Source: Wolbachia endosymbiont of Ctenocephalides felis wCfeF (GTDB taxonomy: Bacteria; Pseudomonadota; Alphaproteobacteria; Rickettsiales; Anaplasmataceae). Taken from it: 64,000 nt of DNA. Location: the NCBI GenBank assembly GCA_028571325.1, contig CP116767.1:525150-589149 (forward strand). Direction: 5' to 3'. This document shows positions 8,207-16,553 of the stretch, piece after piece. The notes below the pieces were generated by a model. It was given only the letters and a program-made list of their open reading frames with translations. It had not been told where the DNA came from and searched no databases. Each line of letters starts with the position of its first letter. Positions within the stretch are counted from its first letter, which is position 1. A program made the translations under genes and the position numbers.

Positions 8207-9839
8207 TACGGATGGGTACAAATTATTAAGTGAGTATAAATTTATTGATAATGGCTACAGTGGATCTAATTTAGTCCGTCCTGATCTAGAAAAATTACGT
8301 GATAAAGTAACAGAAGGTAAAATTGATAGGATTTACATTCATTCACCTGATCGCTTATCTAGGAAATATGCATATCAAATGGTATTACTTGAAGAATTTG
8401 AGAAAGCAGGAGCAGAAACGGTTTTCTTAAATTATGAGATTAACGATAATCCAGAATCTCAGTTACTGTTACAAATGCAAGGTATGATAGCAGAATATGA
8501 ACGAGCGAAAATTATGGAACGAAGTCGTCGCGGAAAGATTTACGCAGCTAATAAAGGTTGTGTAAGCGTAATGGGAGGAGCTCCTTATGGTTATCGTTAT
8601 ATAGATAAATATATGGGAGGAGGACAAGCTTTATTTGAAATAAACGAAGAAGAAGCTAATGTTGTTAGGAAAGTATTTTTGTGGGTAGGAAGAGAAAGGA
8701 CAAGTATTGGGGAAGTGTGTCGTCGGCTAAACACTATGTCTATTATAACACGAACAGGAAAAAAGTGCTGGGATAGAAGTGTGATTTGGGGTATGTTAAA
8801 AAATCCTGCTTACAAAGGACAAGCGGCTTTTGGTAAAACAAAAGTAGGTGTAAAGTTACAACATATCAGACCACAGAAACATTCTTGTGAACAACCGAAA
8901 GATAATTACTCTACCTATTCTGTTGAAAAAGCAAATTGGATTTATGTTAAAGTGCCAAATATAGTGGACGAAGATGTATTTGATATAGTTCAAGAACAAT
9001 TAGCTGAGAATAGAAAAATAGCAAGGACAAGAGAAAGAGGAGCAAAACATTTACTACAAGGTTTAATCGTATGTAAGCGTTGTCGTTATGCATATTACGG
9101 AAGTCCTGTAAGAAATAAGCGAGGAGAAAAAATTGATCATTATGCTTATTATCGTTGTATTGGTAGAGATTCTTACCGTTTTGGTGGTAATAAAATTTGT
9201 GATAATAAACACATTCGTACAGATGCATTAGAAACAGCCGTGTGGGAAGAGGTTAAGCATTTATTGAAAAATCCAAATAGGGTTTTAGAAGAATACAGGC
9301 GTAGACTTTCAGAGCTTAAAAAATCATCATGGGATCAAAAAAGCGATTTACTAGAGAAGCAAGAAAAGAAATTAAAACGTGGTATTGCTAGACTTATTGA
9401 TAGTTATGCTCAAGAATATATTAATCAAGAAGAATTTGAACCACGAATTAAAGCAATGAAACAAAGCTTAAAAACAATTGAAGAGGAGAAGAAAAGGATA
9501 TTCGATCAAAAGAAATTAAAACAGGAATTAGCTTTGGTTGTAACCAATTTAGAAGACTTTTCTTCCAATATTAGATCAAACCTTGATAACGCAGACTGGC
9601 TAACTAAACGTGATATTATCAGAACTTTAGTCAAGAGAATTGAAATTAACCTTGAGGACGTAAATGTGGTATTTCGTGTAAAAGAGCTACCAAACTCTTC
9701 TGGACATAGTGGAGAAGAAAAGAAAAATTTGCAACATTGTTGGCGGGGTAATTGCGCTCACTTGCGAGTATATAAACATAATAACCTTTCATATATAGTA
9801 AATAAATTTACTGGATTCCAGTGTCAAGCACTGGAATGA
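8109..9839 (+). CDS. Large serine recombinase (copy 1)
   Basis: This is a site-specific DNA recombinase of the resolvase/large-integrase superfamily. The N-terminal catalytic domain (residues 1-145) has YARVSSGKQ with the nucleophilic serine, DNGYSGSNLVRPDLEKL and SPDRLSRKYAY. The recombinase domain follows (about 160-280), then a zinc-ribbon-like block (CKRCRYAYYG ... YYRCIGRD ... CDNK) and a coiled coil rich in Lys/Glu. ATG 8109 is chosen because AAGGAGG precedes it by about 5 bases; the frame extends to 8088. About the last 29 residues lie outside the element, in split GIY-YIG and palindrome sequence, because no stop occurs before the right terminal repeat. It is the only likely mobilising enzyme in the element. 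Confidence 0.92.
   Translation: MVTVSLYARVSSGKQAQENTIASQVAALEKQISTDGYKLLSEYKFIDNGYSGSNLVRPDLEKLRDKVTEGKIDRIYIHSPDRLSRKYAYQMVLLEEFEKAGAETVFLNYEINDNPESQLLLQMQGMIAEYERAKIMERSRRGKIYAANKGCVSVMGGAPYGYRYIDKYMGGGQALFEINEEEANVVRKVFLWVGRERTSIGEVCRRLNTMSIITRTGKKCWDRSVIWGMLKNPAYKGQAAFGKTKVGVKLQHIRPQKHSCEQPKDNYSTYSVEKANWIYVKVPNIVDEDVFDIVQEQLAENRKIARTRERGAKHLLQGLIVCKRCRYAYYGSPVRNKRGEKIDHYAYYRCIGRDSYRFGGNKICDNKHIRTDALETAVWEEVKHLLKNPNRVLEEYRRRLSELKKSSWDQKSDLLEKQEKKLKRGIARLIDSYAQEYINQEEFEPRIKAMKQSLKTIEEEKKRIFDQKKLKQELALVVTNLEDFSSNIRSNLDNADWLTKRDIIRTLVKRIEINLEDVNVVFRVKELPNSSGHSGEEKKNLQHCWRGNCAHLRVYKHNNLSYIVNKFTGFQCQALE
9728..9751. repeat. Right terminal inverted repeat (copy 1)
   Basis: This 24-bp end (reading ...GTTGGCGGGGTAA) is the exact reverse complement of 7794-7817. 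It lies inside the recombinase frame. Confidence 0.88.
9752..9792 (-). pseudogene. GIY-YIG gene, 5' fragment (copy 1)
   Basis: The minus strand reads ATG at 9792-9790 then KGYYVYILASER, the first strand of a GIY-YIG domain. It ends where the terminal repeat of the serine-recombinase element begins. It is the missing start of the fragment at 7547-7793: 41 bp plus 247 bp equals 288 bp, exactly 96 codons. Confidence 0.85.
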
Positions 9840-9841
9840 CA
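9811..9841. repeat. Palindromic repeat, right end of GIY-YIG cassette (copy 1)
   Basis: A palindromic element (CTGGATTCCAGTGTC...) that is the reverse complement of 7510-7540. It closes the cassette inside the broken terminase. Confidence 0.85.
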
Positions 9842-9849
9842 CCAAAGTG

Positions 9850-10154
9850 GCTACTTGCATCACGCACCTTGTGTCGAGTGAGTGCTTTTCACTCAGCCGC
9901 TGAGAATAGCTTGCAACTATTATCCTCGCGGTTGGCTGATTTCCCAATATCCATGCAGGCCATGCAACACTCACACACATGGATTTCATCGAGCGCGGCG
10001 GCATGTTGAATATTATTCGCCTCATTTCACCAGCGCTTGCCGTTTTTAGCCTGTCTGCTATAACTTTTATGTACTGATAATCATTATACTCACATCCCGG
10101 CATCACTGTTTTAAAGCATAACTCAATGAATTTTAGAAAGTTTATGTTTTCCAT
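9850..10154 (-). pseudogene. Terminase large subunit, N-terminal fragment (scar 1)
   Basis: It starts at ATG 10154 and encodes MENINFLKFIELCF, then a Walker A-like NMPPRSMKS and VSVAWPAWILGNQPTARI, the ATPase start of a phage large terminase. True terminase sequence ends near 9870 (HSLDTRCVMQ); beyond that the frame reads cassette-flank and palindrome sequence. The middle of the gene is gone. It is the only copy here that keeps the N-terminus with the ATP-binding motif. Confidence 0.85.
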
Positions 10155-10224
10155 ATTAGCCTCCTGTTATCCAAGCAGCCTTTTCTTGTCATCCAAGTAG
10201 CAGACACTGGTTTTTTTATGATGG

Positions 10225-10325
10225 TGTCATCCCAGTGCGTGACACTGGGATCTAATGTCACTTTATGACGATGTCATGAAAGTGGCCCACCTCCTGTCAT
10301 TCCAGTGCTCGACACTGGAATCCAG
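10225..10325. repeat. Two palindromic repeats upstream of terminase scar 1
   Basis: Two copies of the interspersed palindrome lie at 10225-10253 (GTCATCCCAGTG arm) and 10295-10325 (GTCATTCCAGTG arm). They sit between the terminase fragment and repeat copy A, in an 818-bp stretch without a convincing gene. Confidence 0.75.
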
Positions 10326-10727
10326 GAAAATTTGCTTGTTCACAAGCAAATTGATTCGGTGATCATAGAAAGTAGCTGATCTTATGCCAAATTTGATGAG
10401 GTTGCGTGATAAAGGATGGACAGAATTACACCTTCTGCCCAGTTCACGAATTGCAACTAAAAGCGTTAAAAATTTTACCGAATAGAAAAAAAAGCAAAAG
10501 AAGCCCTGGCCATTGTCTATTTTCAGTATTGGCGTTTTTTTAAGTCCTAAACGCTGCAATTTAGCGACTTTTAAACTGCAACAGACCCTTAGCTTAAGTG
10601 CTAAGAAACTTACTAAGCAGAAAAAAAGACAAAAGAATCCCGTGGTAGATTGTTCTCACTCTCTAATCCTGAAAATTGGCGTACTATACTGTCTTAAACG
10701 ACTTATAAGCGCGTTTCAGCTTGTATA

Positions 10728-10864
10728 GGAAAAAACCTAGAAGTCTAGGTAAAATTAATAAAGATATAAGGTGCACATAGTGCGAAAAATTAAACATGAG
10801 ACGCCAAATATGCTAAGTTTTTTTCTCATTTAATCTGCACAGACTGAAGATAAATAATAGCTTC
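10728..10864 (-). ncRNA. Candidate small RNA in repeat copy A
   Basis: Minus-strand signals are TTGACA at 10899-10894, a 17-bp spacer and TATAAT at 10876-10871. The presumed transcript starts near 10864 with a perfect stem AGACTGAAG...CTTCAGTCT. A stem ACCTAGA/TCTAGGT at 10750-10735 followed by six T's ends it, giving about 137 nt. A smaller GCAC-TAT-GTGC hairpin lies between. It matches no RNA family I know; expression is inferred from signals only. Confidence 0.5.
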
Positions 10865-10870
10865 AGTCTC

Positions 10871-10899
10871 ATTATAAGGGGGTTGGCGAAGGTTGTCAA
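10871..10899 (-). promoter_or_regulatory. Consensus sigma-70 promoter in copy A
   Basis: TTGACA and TATAAT are both perfect, with a 17-bp spacer. There is no protein-coding gene downstream for several hundred bases. Confidence 0.75.
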
Positions 10900-10972
10900 G
10901 TAGTTTTTGCATTCGATTTTCAGCCCCGTCCCTATGGCTTAGATTCCACTTGGATGACATTGAAAAAAGGAT

Positions 10973-12466
10973 CTACTCTGGGTCAGCTGGCAAGTTGGAT
11001 GCTTGATAAGCGTAATTTGGAGCTTCTTGCGTAATGATTATATCATGAGCATGACTCTCTCTGAGTCCAGATGCAGTAATAGTAACGGATTTGCAGTTTT
11101 TCTTCATCTCCTCTATACTTCTATTACCAGTATACCCCATTGCAGCCTGCAACCCGCCAATTAATTGATGGATCACCCCTGAAGCTGGACCTTTAAATGG
11201 AACTCTTCCTTCTACTCCTTGTGGAACTAATTTTAGTTTTGAGTCTTTATCTTGAAAATAACGGCTCGCTGAACCTCTTTTCATTGCGCTGATAGACCCC
11301 ATTCCTCGATAGCCTTTGTATGCTCTGCCCTTGTACATGATGATTTCGCCTGGACTTTCATCAGTGCCTGCAAAAAGTGAACCAATCATCACAGAATCAG
11401 CACCTGCTGCGATAGCTTTTGCAACATCTCCTGAGTATTTTATCCCACCATCGGCAATCAATCTCACTTTTCTTGCCTTGCAAACTTCTGCAACATTTTG
11501 AATTGCGGAAAATTGTGGTACACCAACACCTGTAACTATCCTAGTTGTGCAGATTGATCCAGGCCCTATGCCAACCTTCACTGCATCAACGCCTGCATCA
11601 ATCAATGCTTCAGCAGCCTCTTTTGTGGCAATGTTGCCACCTACTAGCTGCGTGTTTGGATACATCGCTTTTATTTCTCTAATGGTGTTAATAACGTTTT
11701 CGGAATGACCGTGAGCAGTATCCACAACAATCACATCAATTTCTTCTCTAATTAAAGCTTCACATCTTTCTATGCCATCCTTTTTGCCGGTACCAACTGC
11801 AGCAGCGACTCTGAGCCGCCCTTTACTGTCTTTACATGAATTGGGGTACCTATTGTATTTTTCGATGTCTTTAACCGTAATTAGGCCTATACAACAAGAA
11901 TTTTCATCTACGACCAAAAGCTTCTCTATTCTATTTTCATGCAACAATTTCATTGCTGAGGCACTATCCACCTCCTGCTCCCGCACTGTAATTAGCTTGT
12001 CTTTTGTCATCACTTCAGAAACTTTTACACCCATGTTCTGGTCTTCAATAAACCTCACATCCCGGTTAGTTAAAATTCCCACTAACTTAAATTGATCAAC
12101 CACAGGAATGCCAGAATAATTGTGCTCTTTCATTAATGAAATTGCTTCCGCAACTGTTTTATCTGGAGAAATCGTGATTGGGTTATACACGATCCAACTT
12201 TCATATTTTTTTACCCTTCTGACTTCTGAAACTTGCTCATCTATTGATAAGTTTTTATGTATGCAACCTATTCCACCATGTTGGGCAATAGCTATTGCAA
12301 AGTCTGATTCAGTAACAGTATCCATTGCAGAAGATATGAGAGGAATATTGAGCTCTATGCTATTTGTTAAATAAGTTTTCGTATCTGCATCACAAGGCAA
12401 TATATTAGAATGGGCTGGCAAGAGTAGTATATCGTCGAACGAATAACAAGCTTCCATTTTTTTCAT
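10973..12466 (-). CDS. guaB: Inosine-5'-monophosphate dehydrogenase
   Basis: GuaB oxidises IMP to XMP with NAD+, the committed step to GMP. The barrel starts with [14 protein letters not shown]. Two CBS domains interrupt it at residues about 90-205 ([11 protein letters not shown] and [12 protein letters not shown]). The catalytic loop [18 protein letters not shown] contains the active cysteine, and the mobile flap [16 protein letters not shown] is present. The 497 residues are full length. It is a single gene, divergent from the TPR gene, with repeat copy A just downstream. Confidence 0.97.
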   Translation of the reverse strand: MKKMEACYSFDDILLLPAHSNILPCDADTKTYLTNSIELNIPLISSAMDTVTESDFAIAIAQHGGIGCIHKNLSIDEQVSEVRRVKKYESWIVYNPITISPDKTVAEAISLMKEHNYSGIPVVDQFKLVGILTNRDVRFIEDQNMGVKVSEVMTKDKLITVREQEVDSASAMKLLHENRIEKLLVVDENSCCIGLITVKDIEKYNRYPNSCKDSKGRLRVAAAVGTGKKDGIERCEALIREEIDVIVVDTAHGHSENVINTIREIKAMYPNTQLVGGNIATKEAAEALIDAGVDAVKVGIGPGSICTTRIVTGVGVPQFSAIQNVAEVCKARKVRLIADGGIKYSGDVAKAIAAGADSVMIGSLFAGTDESPGEIIMYKGRAYKGYRGMGSISAMKRGSASRYFQDKDSKLKLVPQGVEGRVPFKGPASGVIHQLIGGLQAAMGYTGNRSIEEMKKNCKSVTITASGLRESHAHDIIITQEAPNYAYQASNLPADPE

Positions 12467-12668
12467 AGGCTTTATTTAAAGCTTATACGCCAATTGATTG
12501 AATTGCAATAGGGCTGTGCAAAATTAGCTAGCAGATCGCTGCTTATACTCTTTTGTTAAGTTTAATTGCGCACATGCTGCAAAATGGGGAGTATACATGT
12601 TTGCCTCTAATTAATACTATCTTTATTATTATATGATATAGCTAAGTCAGCATTTATAAATTTATACT

Positions 12669-13550
12669 ATGTTGTACATAACTCAGGAAAGTAAGATTTG
12701 CTGGTTACGTGCAGGAATGATATCAACCCGCGGCTACAATGCTACAACACCGAGAGCTGTATTTGTCTGCATATTAATTTATTCTATAGTTTTACTAAGT
12801 TTTCCCACTGCTCATGCTAACGAGGATTTGGAGATACGAAAAGTCTTTGATAACGTTGCTAAATACATAAAAGCTGATGAAAAATATAAAGACTTTGACG
12901 TTATTGAGAAAAAAAGTGATAAGTTTAATATCAAAGTTGCACAGAATTCTGGCAAGCATTTTAGCATACACTCCATTTTAAAAAAAGCGAAAGATTCCTT
13001 TGAATCTGGGGATAACGAGGCAGCCATTTCTTTCCTTAACCAAGCCATTGCAAAATTTCCTTATCATAAAAATGCTCTGATCGGACTGGGAAACATTTAT
13101 TACGCCAACAAGGAATACGAAAAGGCTATAGAGATCTACACAAGACTATTAAAAGAATATCCTAGTAACTCTTATATATTAGAGAATTTTCTGACGATAA
13201 TTTCACAATACAACCCTGATCTGGCGTTAAGTGAAATGTTGAAGTTGTATGATATACACAAAAATTGTGCTCCTTTACTGGCAAATCTAGGTCTGATCTA
13301 TATAAAAAAGGAGGACTATGCAAAAGCTAAGGAATACATGGTAGCTGCGGTTTCTCTTGATCAAAACAATATTTTTTATGTCTATAACCTAGCTGTTATT
13401 CTAGATAAGCTTTCAGATTTCAAAAATGCTGCAACATTCTACTTAAAGCTGTTGAACATGACCGTAAACTCAAAAAACATAAGCGAAGAAATACCTATAC
13501 GTAAGGTGGAAGCAAGACTAAAATTTATAAAACTTTACAGATATACTTAG
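12669..13550 (+). CDS. Exported tetratricopeptide-repeat protein
   Basis: An N-terminal hydrophobic segment (AVFVCILIYSIVLLSFPTAHA) looks like a signal peptide with cleavage after AHA. The body (residues about 100-290) contains four to five TPR units, for example KDSFESGDNEAAISFLNQAIAKFP and ANKEYEKAIEIYTRLLKEYP. It is probably a periplasmic scaffold for protein contacts. A later start at ATG 12717 (MISTRGYN) would still give a signal peptide and is equally plausible. The partner is unknown. Confidence 0.82.
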   Translation: MLYITQESKICWLRAGMISTRGYNATTPRAVFVCILIYSIVLLSFPTAHANEDLEIRKVFDNVAKYIKADEKYKDFDVIEKKSDKFNIKVAQNSGKHFSIHSILKKAKDSFESGDNEAAISFLNQAIAKFPYHKNALIGLGNIYYANKEYEKAIEIYTRLLKEYPSNSYILENFLTIISQYNPDLALSEMLKLYDIHKNCAPLLANLGLIYIKKEDYAKAKEYMVAAVSLDQNNIFYVYNLAVILDKLSDFKNAATFYLKLLNMTVNSKNISEEIPIRKVEARLKFIKLYRYT

Positions 13551-13603
13551 CAACTTTTTAAAATAAGCTGACATGGCTGTTTTCCTCCTTGTAATGACCT
13601 GAG

Positions 13604-15121
13604 TTAAACCCGCGAATATTGGGAACATTCAGTAGTCCATGCATCAGAAATCACGCTCTTAACAGCATCCCATGTACTTAAATCAGGATCTTCTTGTTTC
13701 TCTTCACTCACTCTCTGACAAAATCTTCCAATACCATAACCTATTAATGCACCGACTACTGCTGCTGCGAAAAATACTGCGATAGCAGCACCAACAGGAG
13801 TTAAAGCAGCAGCTCCTGCGAGATATGCTGTGCTTAAGCCTAGCAATAAGCCAATTGTTGCACTGATGCCAACATAGTATTTCATGTCGGTATTAGGTTG
13901 TATTTCAGTATTAGGTTTTATTATTGCTTTGAATTCTATGCGACAATTTGGAAGCTTGTTTTGTAACTCTTTTATATCCTCATCAATGATGTTAGTATAT
14001 GATAGATCAAGAGAAATAAGGTTTGGAAGCTTAGCTAATTCTTTTACACTTTCACTGCTAATGTTATTACCAGCTAAAGAAAGTGAAGTAAGCTTTGGAA
14101 ACCCAACTAATTCTTTTATACTTTCATCAGTGATATTGGTATATGATAGATCAAGAGAAGTAAGGTTTGGGAGCTTAGCCAATTCTTTTATACTTCCGTC
14201 ACCAATATTAGTACCAGCTAAAGACAATAAAGTAAGGTCTGGAAGCTCAGCTAATTCTTTTATACATTCATCATTGATGTTGCAATTCTGTAAAGACAAT
14301 GAAGTAAAGTTTGGAAGCTTAGCTAGTTTTTTTATGTCTTCATATATATGAGTGAACCAACTCGAAATGCTGTAATCCTGTAAAGAAAATGAGGTAAGGT
14401 TTGGGAGCTTAGCTAACTTTTCTATGTCTTTATCACTAATACCGCGATTCCGAAAAAAAAATGAAGTAAGGTTTGGAAACTTAGCTAATTCCTTTATACC
14501 CTCATCACTAACATAGTTAAGCTTTAAAGAAAGTGAAGTAAATTTTGGAAGCTTAGCTAATTCTTTTATACCTTCATCAGTGACATGATTCTCAAATAAA
14601 TTGAGTGAAGTAAGTTTTGGAAGCTTAGCTAATTCTTTTACACCTTCATAAGTGATCTGATTATATGATAGATCAAGAGAAGTAAGGTTTGGAAGCTTAG
14701 CCAACTCTTCTGCACCCTTATTACCGATCCTGTTATACGACAAATTGAGAGAAGTAAGATTTGGGAGCTTAGCCAACTCTTTTACACCTTCATCAGTGAT
14801 TTCATTAGATGGTAAGTTAAGTTCAGTAAGATTTTTGAGTTTGACTAGCTCTTTTACGTCTTGATCACTTATCTTATGATATATGGCTCTCCCTGTAAGC
14901 ATTTTATCATGACCACTACCCCTTAAAGAAAGTGAAGTAAGGTTTGTAAGTTTAGCTAATTTTTTTATTTCTTTACTACTCATCTCACGATATGGTAAAG
15001 AAAGCTTTGTAATGTCTGTGTTACTTCGTAAAAAACTTACCAATTTGCCTATATTTACAGTGCAAGGTAATACTAAAGTGTCACCTTTAAGATATTGACC
15101 AAAACTCATTTTGCTACCCAC
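13604..15121 (-). CDS. Leucine-rich-repeat protein with C-terminal membrane hairpin
   Basis: About a dozen or more 23-24-residue leucine-rich repeats of the form ELAKLPNLTSLDLSYNxIxD span residues about 30-400. They are of the bacterial/ribonuclease-inhibitor-like class. Residues about 413-465 form a Gly/Ala-rich hydrophobic region able to make two membrane passes (AGAAALTPVGAAIAVFF). A 35-residue polar tail ends in TTECSQYSRV. There is no signal peptide. LRR proteins without an enzyme domain in intracellular bacteria are often host-contact proteins; that role here is inference. The start is GTG 15121 or ATG 15109. It is divergent from the EPIYA-motif gene. Confidence 0.88.
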   Translation of the reverse strand: MGSKMSFGQYLKGDTLVLPCTVNIGKLVSFLRSNTDITKLSLPYREMSSKEIKKLAKLTNLTSLSLRGSGHDKMLTGRAIYHKISDQDVKELVKLKNLTELNLPSNEITDEGVKELAKLPNLTSLNLSYNRIGNKGAEELAKLPNLTSLDLSYNQITYEGVKELAKLPKLTSLNLFENHVTDEGIKELAKLPKFTSLSLKLNYVSDEGIKELAKFPNLTSFFFRNRGISDKDIEKLAKLPNLTSFSLQDYSISSWFTHIYEDIKKLAKLPNFTSLSLQNCNINDECIKELAELPDLTLLSLAGTNIGDGSIKELAKLPNLTSLDLSYTNITDESIKELVGFPKLTSLSLAGNNISSESVKELAKLPNLISLDLSYTNIIDEDIKELQNKLPNCRIEFKAIIKPNTEIQPNTDMKYYVGISATIGLLLGLSTAYLAGAAALTPVGAAIAVFFAAAVVGALIGYGIGRFCQRVSEEKQEDPDLSTWDAVKSVISDAWTTECSQYSRV

Positions 15122-15299
15122 TAGATGTTATTATAAAAAATGATAAATGATATTTTAAGCATTGTCAATCTTTTTAAGATTACGTGAAAATTTGTAGAAA
15201 CTGCGCATACAACCTACCAAAACACCATCAAATTTAAGAAAAAGTCAATCACTGTAAGGTAACATATTTCTAGAATCCATGAACAGTGAGGTATAATCA

Positions 15300-16487
15300 A
15301 TGGGTATCAAAAGCAACTTATTAGTTCAAGCTACTAAATATAACAACAAGAGAGTTGTGAAGTTTACTCTAGGTCTCTTTGATGCATTGGGTAAACTCTT
15401 CTCGCCTGCTAGAAAAAAGGAACCTTTCCACAGTAGGGAGGACAATCAACACTTAAACGATGCACTTGTGGTTGCTATAGAAAATATCAATTCTGATATA
15501 GTAGAATTACTTGTCAACGCGGGAGCTGATGTCAACTCGTTAGATAAAAACAACAAAAATGCTATAACGCACGCTGTGGAAAAACTGGCTACCTCAAAAG
15601 GTTTATCAGTGGATCCATCAAAAAACTTGCCAGAGGAAATAATTTCCCACCCTATAGTACGATTTTTGTTGGTAAGAGGTTCTGAGTATTATATCACAGA
15701 CAACATGGATATTGAAGGAAAACATGCTTCACGAATAAAGGGAAATGTAGGGCACTCTTTGCAATCAGAGCCTATTTATGAAGAGATACCTGCCAAGAAC
15801 ACTGAAACACAACCTGTATACGATGACAGGCACATTTATGAGAAAGTAGATGGTTTTGGAGATGATGATTCACTAAGTAGTGGCTACTCTAGCATAAAAG
15901 AGCTTAGAGTGCAGAGAAAACCAATTGATTCACCACACATATATGCTACAGTGGCTCTTGCTGCAAAACAAGGGGCACAGGAGCAAGATGATGAACATAT
16001 CTATGAGGAAATAGATAATTTTAGAGAGCGTGAGAACCAACTTTACGTTAGTGCGGAAGAGTGTAAAACACAGAAAAAATCAATTGGTTCATCAAAGCAA
16101 GAACCTATATACGCTACAGTGGATCTTGCTGCAAAGAGATTAGAAAGGCAAGCAAAATCTATAAAAACTGATTCTGGCACTTATCATGGGCTAGTAAAAG
16201 ATAGAAAAAATCAATGGGAAGAAAAAATAAACAAACGTAAATCAGAAGCTAATACAACAACAGGTCGAAAAGAAGAACTACAGGCTAATACTAGAAAAAC
16301 TTCCGGTACTAATGTAGAAAGAATAAGGCAGAAATACGAGTCAGGTTATGATTCTGGCTATGACTCTGATACAAAAGTGGAACAATCAAGAAAGCCTAAA
16401 GCTCCCAACTCTAAAATGAATTTAGTTCATGTTGAATGTGGAGTAGTAGAAGGTTATCGATATAAAATTACTGATATATCACTTTAA
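15300..16487 (+). CDS. Ankyrin protein with EPIYA/YEEI tyrosine motifs, candidate effector
   Basis: The 395-residue product has no signal peptide or membrane segment. Residues about 50-130 form one to two ankyrin units (DALVVAIENINSDIVELLVNAGADVNSLD is typical; only part is quoted per motif). The rest is disordered and carries tyrosine motifs: EPIYEEI (157-163), QPVYDDR (172-178), HIYEKV (178-183), PHIYATV (212-218), EHIYEEI (232-238) and EPIYATVDL (268-276). EPIYA-type motifs are kinase targets in secreted effectors such as CagA and Anaplasma AnkA, and pYEEI is the classic Src-family SH2 ligand. GAGG lies about 9 bases before ATG. Secretion and phosphorylation are inferred, not shown. Confidence 0.85.
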   Translation: MGIKSNLLVQATKYNNKRVVKFTLGLFDALGKLFSPARKKEPFHSREDNQHLNDALVVAIENINSDIVELLVNAGADVNSLDKNNKNAITHAVEKLATSKGLSVDPSKNLPEEIISHPIVRFLLVRGSEYYITDNMDIEGKHASRIKGNVGHSLQSEPIYEEIPAKNTETQPVYDDRHIYEKVDGFGDDDSLSSGYSSIKELRVQRKPIDSPHIYATVALAAKQGAQEQDDEHIYEEIDNFRERENQLYVSAEECKTQKKSIGSSKQEPIYATVDLAAKRLERQAKSIKTDSGTYHGLVKDRKNQWEEKINKRKSEANTTTGRKEELQANTRKTSGTNVERIRQKYESGYDSGYDSDTKVEQSRKPKAPNSKMNLVHVECGVVEGYRYKITDISL

Positions 16488-16553
16488 CTGCGTGGTTCGT
16501 GAAGGTTGTGGTAGTAAAAGTGCAGTTTGAATAGAATTTTATTCAGTACTAGC

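Larger units (their letters stand above)
7794..9751 (+). mobile_element. Serine-recombinase element with 24-bp inverted ends (copy 1)
   Basis: The element is 1958 bp. It starts with TTACCCCGCCAACAATG... at 7794-7817 and ends with the exact reverse complement at 9728-9751, giving perfect 24-bp terminal inverted repeats. Deleting it rejoins a GIY-YIG gene in frame with no added or lost base, so no target duplication was made. Inside are a small open frame and a large serine recombinase. Copy 2 lies at 18687-20644 and is nearly identical. I do not recognise it as a named insertion sequence. Confidence 0.85.
10440..10913 (-). repeat. Interspersed non-coding repeat, copy A
   Basis: This is one of four related copies of about 450-500 bp (others at 28121, 37305 and 48245). 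Read on the minus strand it starts with a consensus promoter, then GTCTCATGTTTAA and GCACTATGTGCAC, a terminator-like hairpin, AACGCGCTTATAAGTCG, and two degenerate sub-repeats ending in CTTCTTTTGC-T-rich text. It is most similar to copy D. Open frames here are short and not conserved between copies, so I treat it as non-coding. It follows guaB on the same strand. Confidence 0.75.

Noticed and set aside
9752-9841. attL/attR pair of a WO prophage
   Set aside because: The flanks are long inverted repeats around one recombinase gene, and no phage body lies between or beside them.
10263-10728. Short open frames on both strands within repeat copy A
   Set aside because: They are not kept open in copies B, C and D, and parts are palindrome translations.
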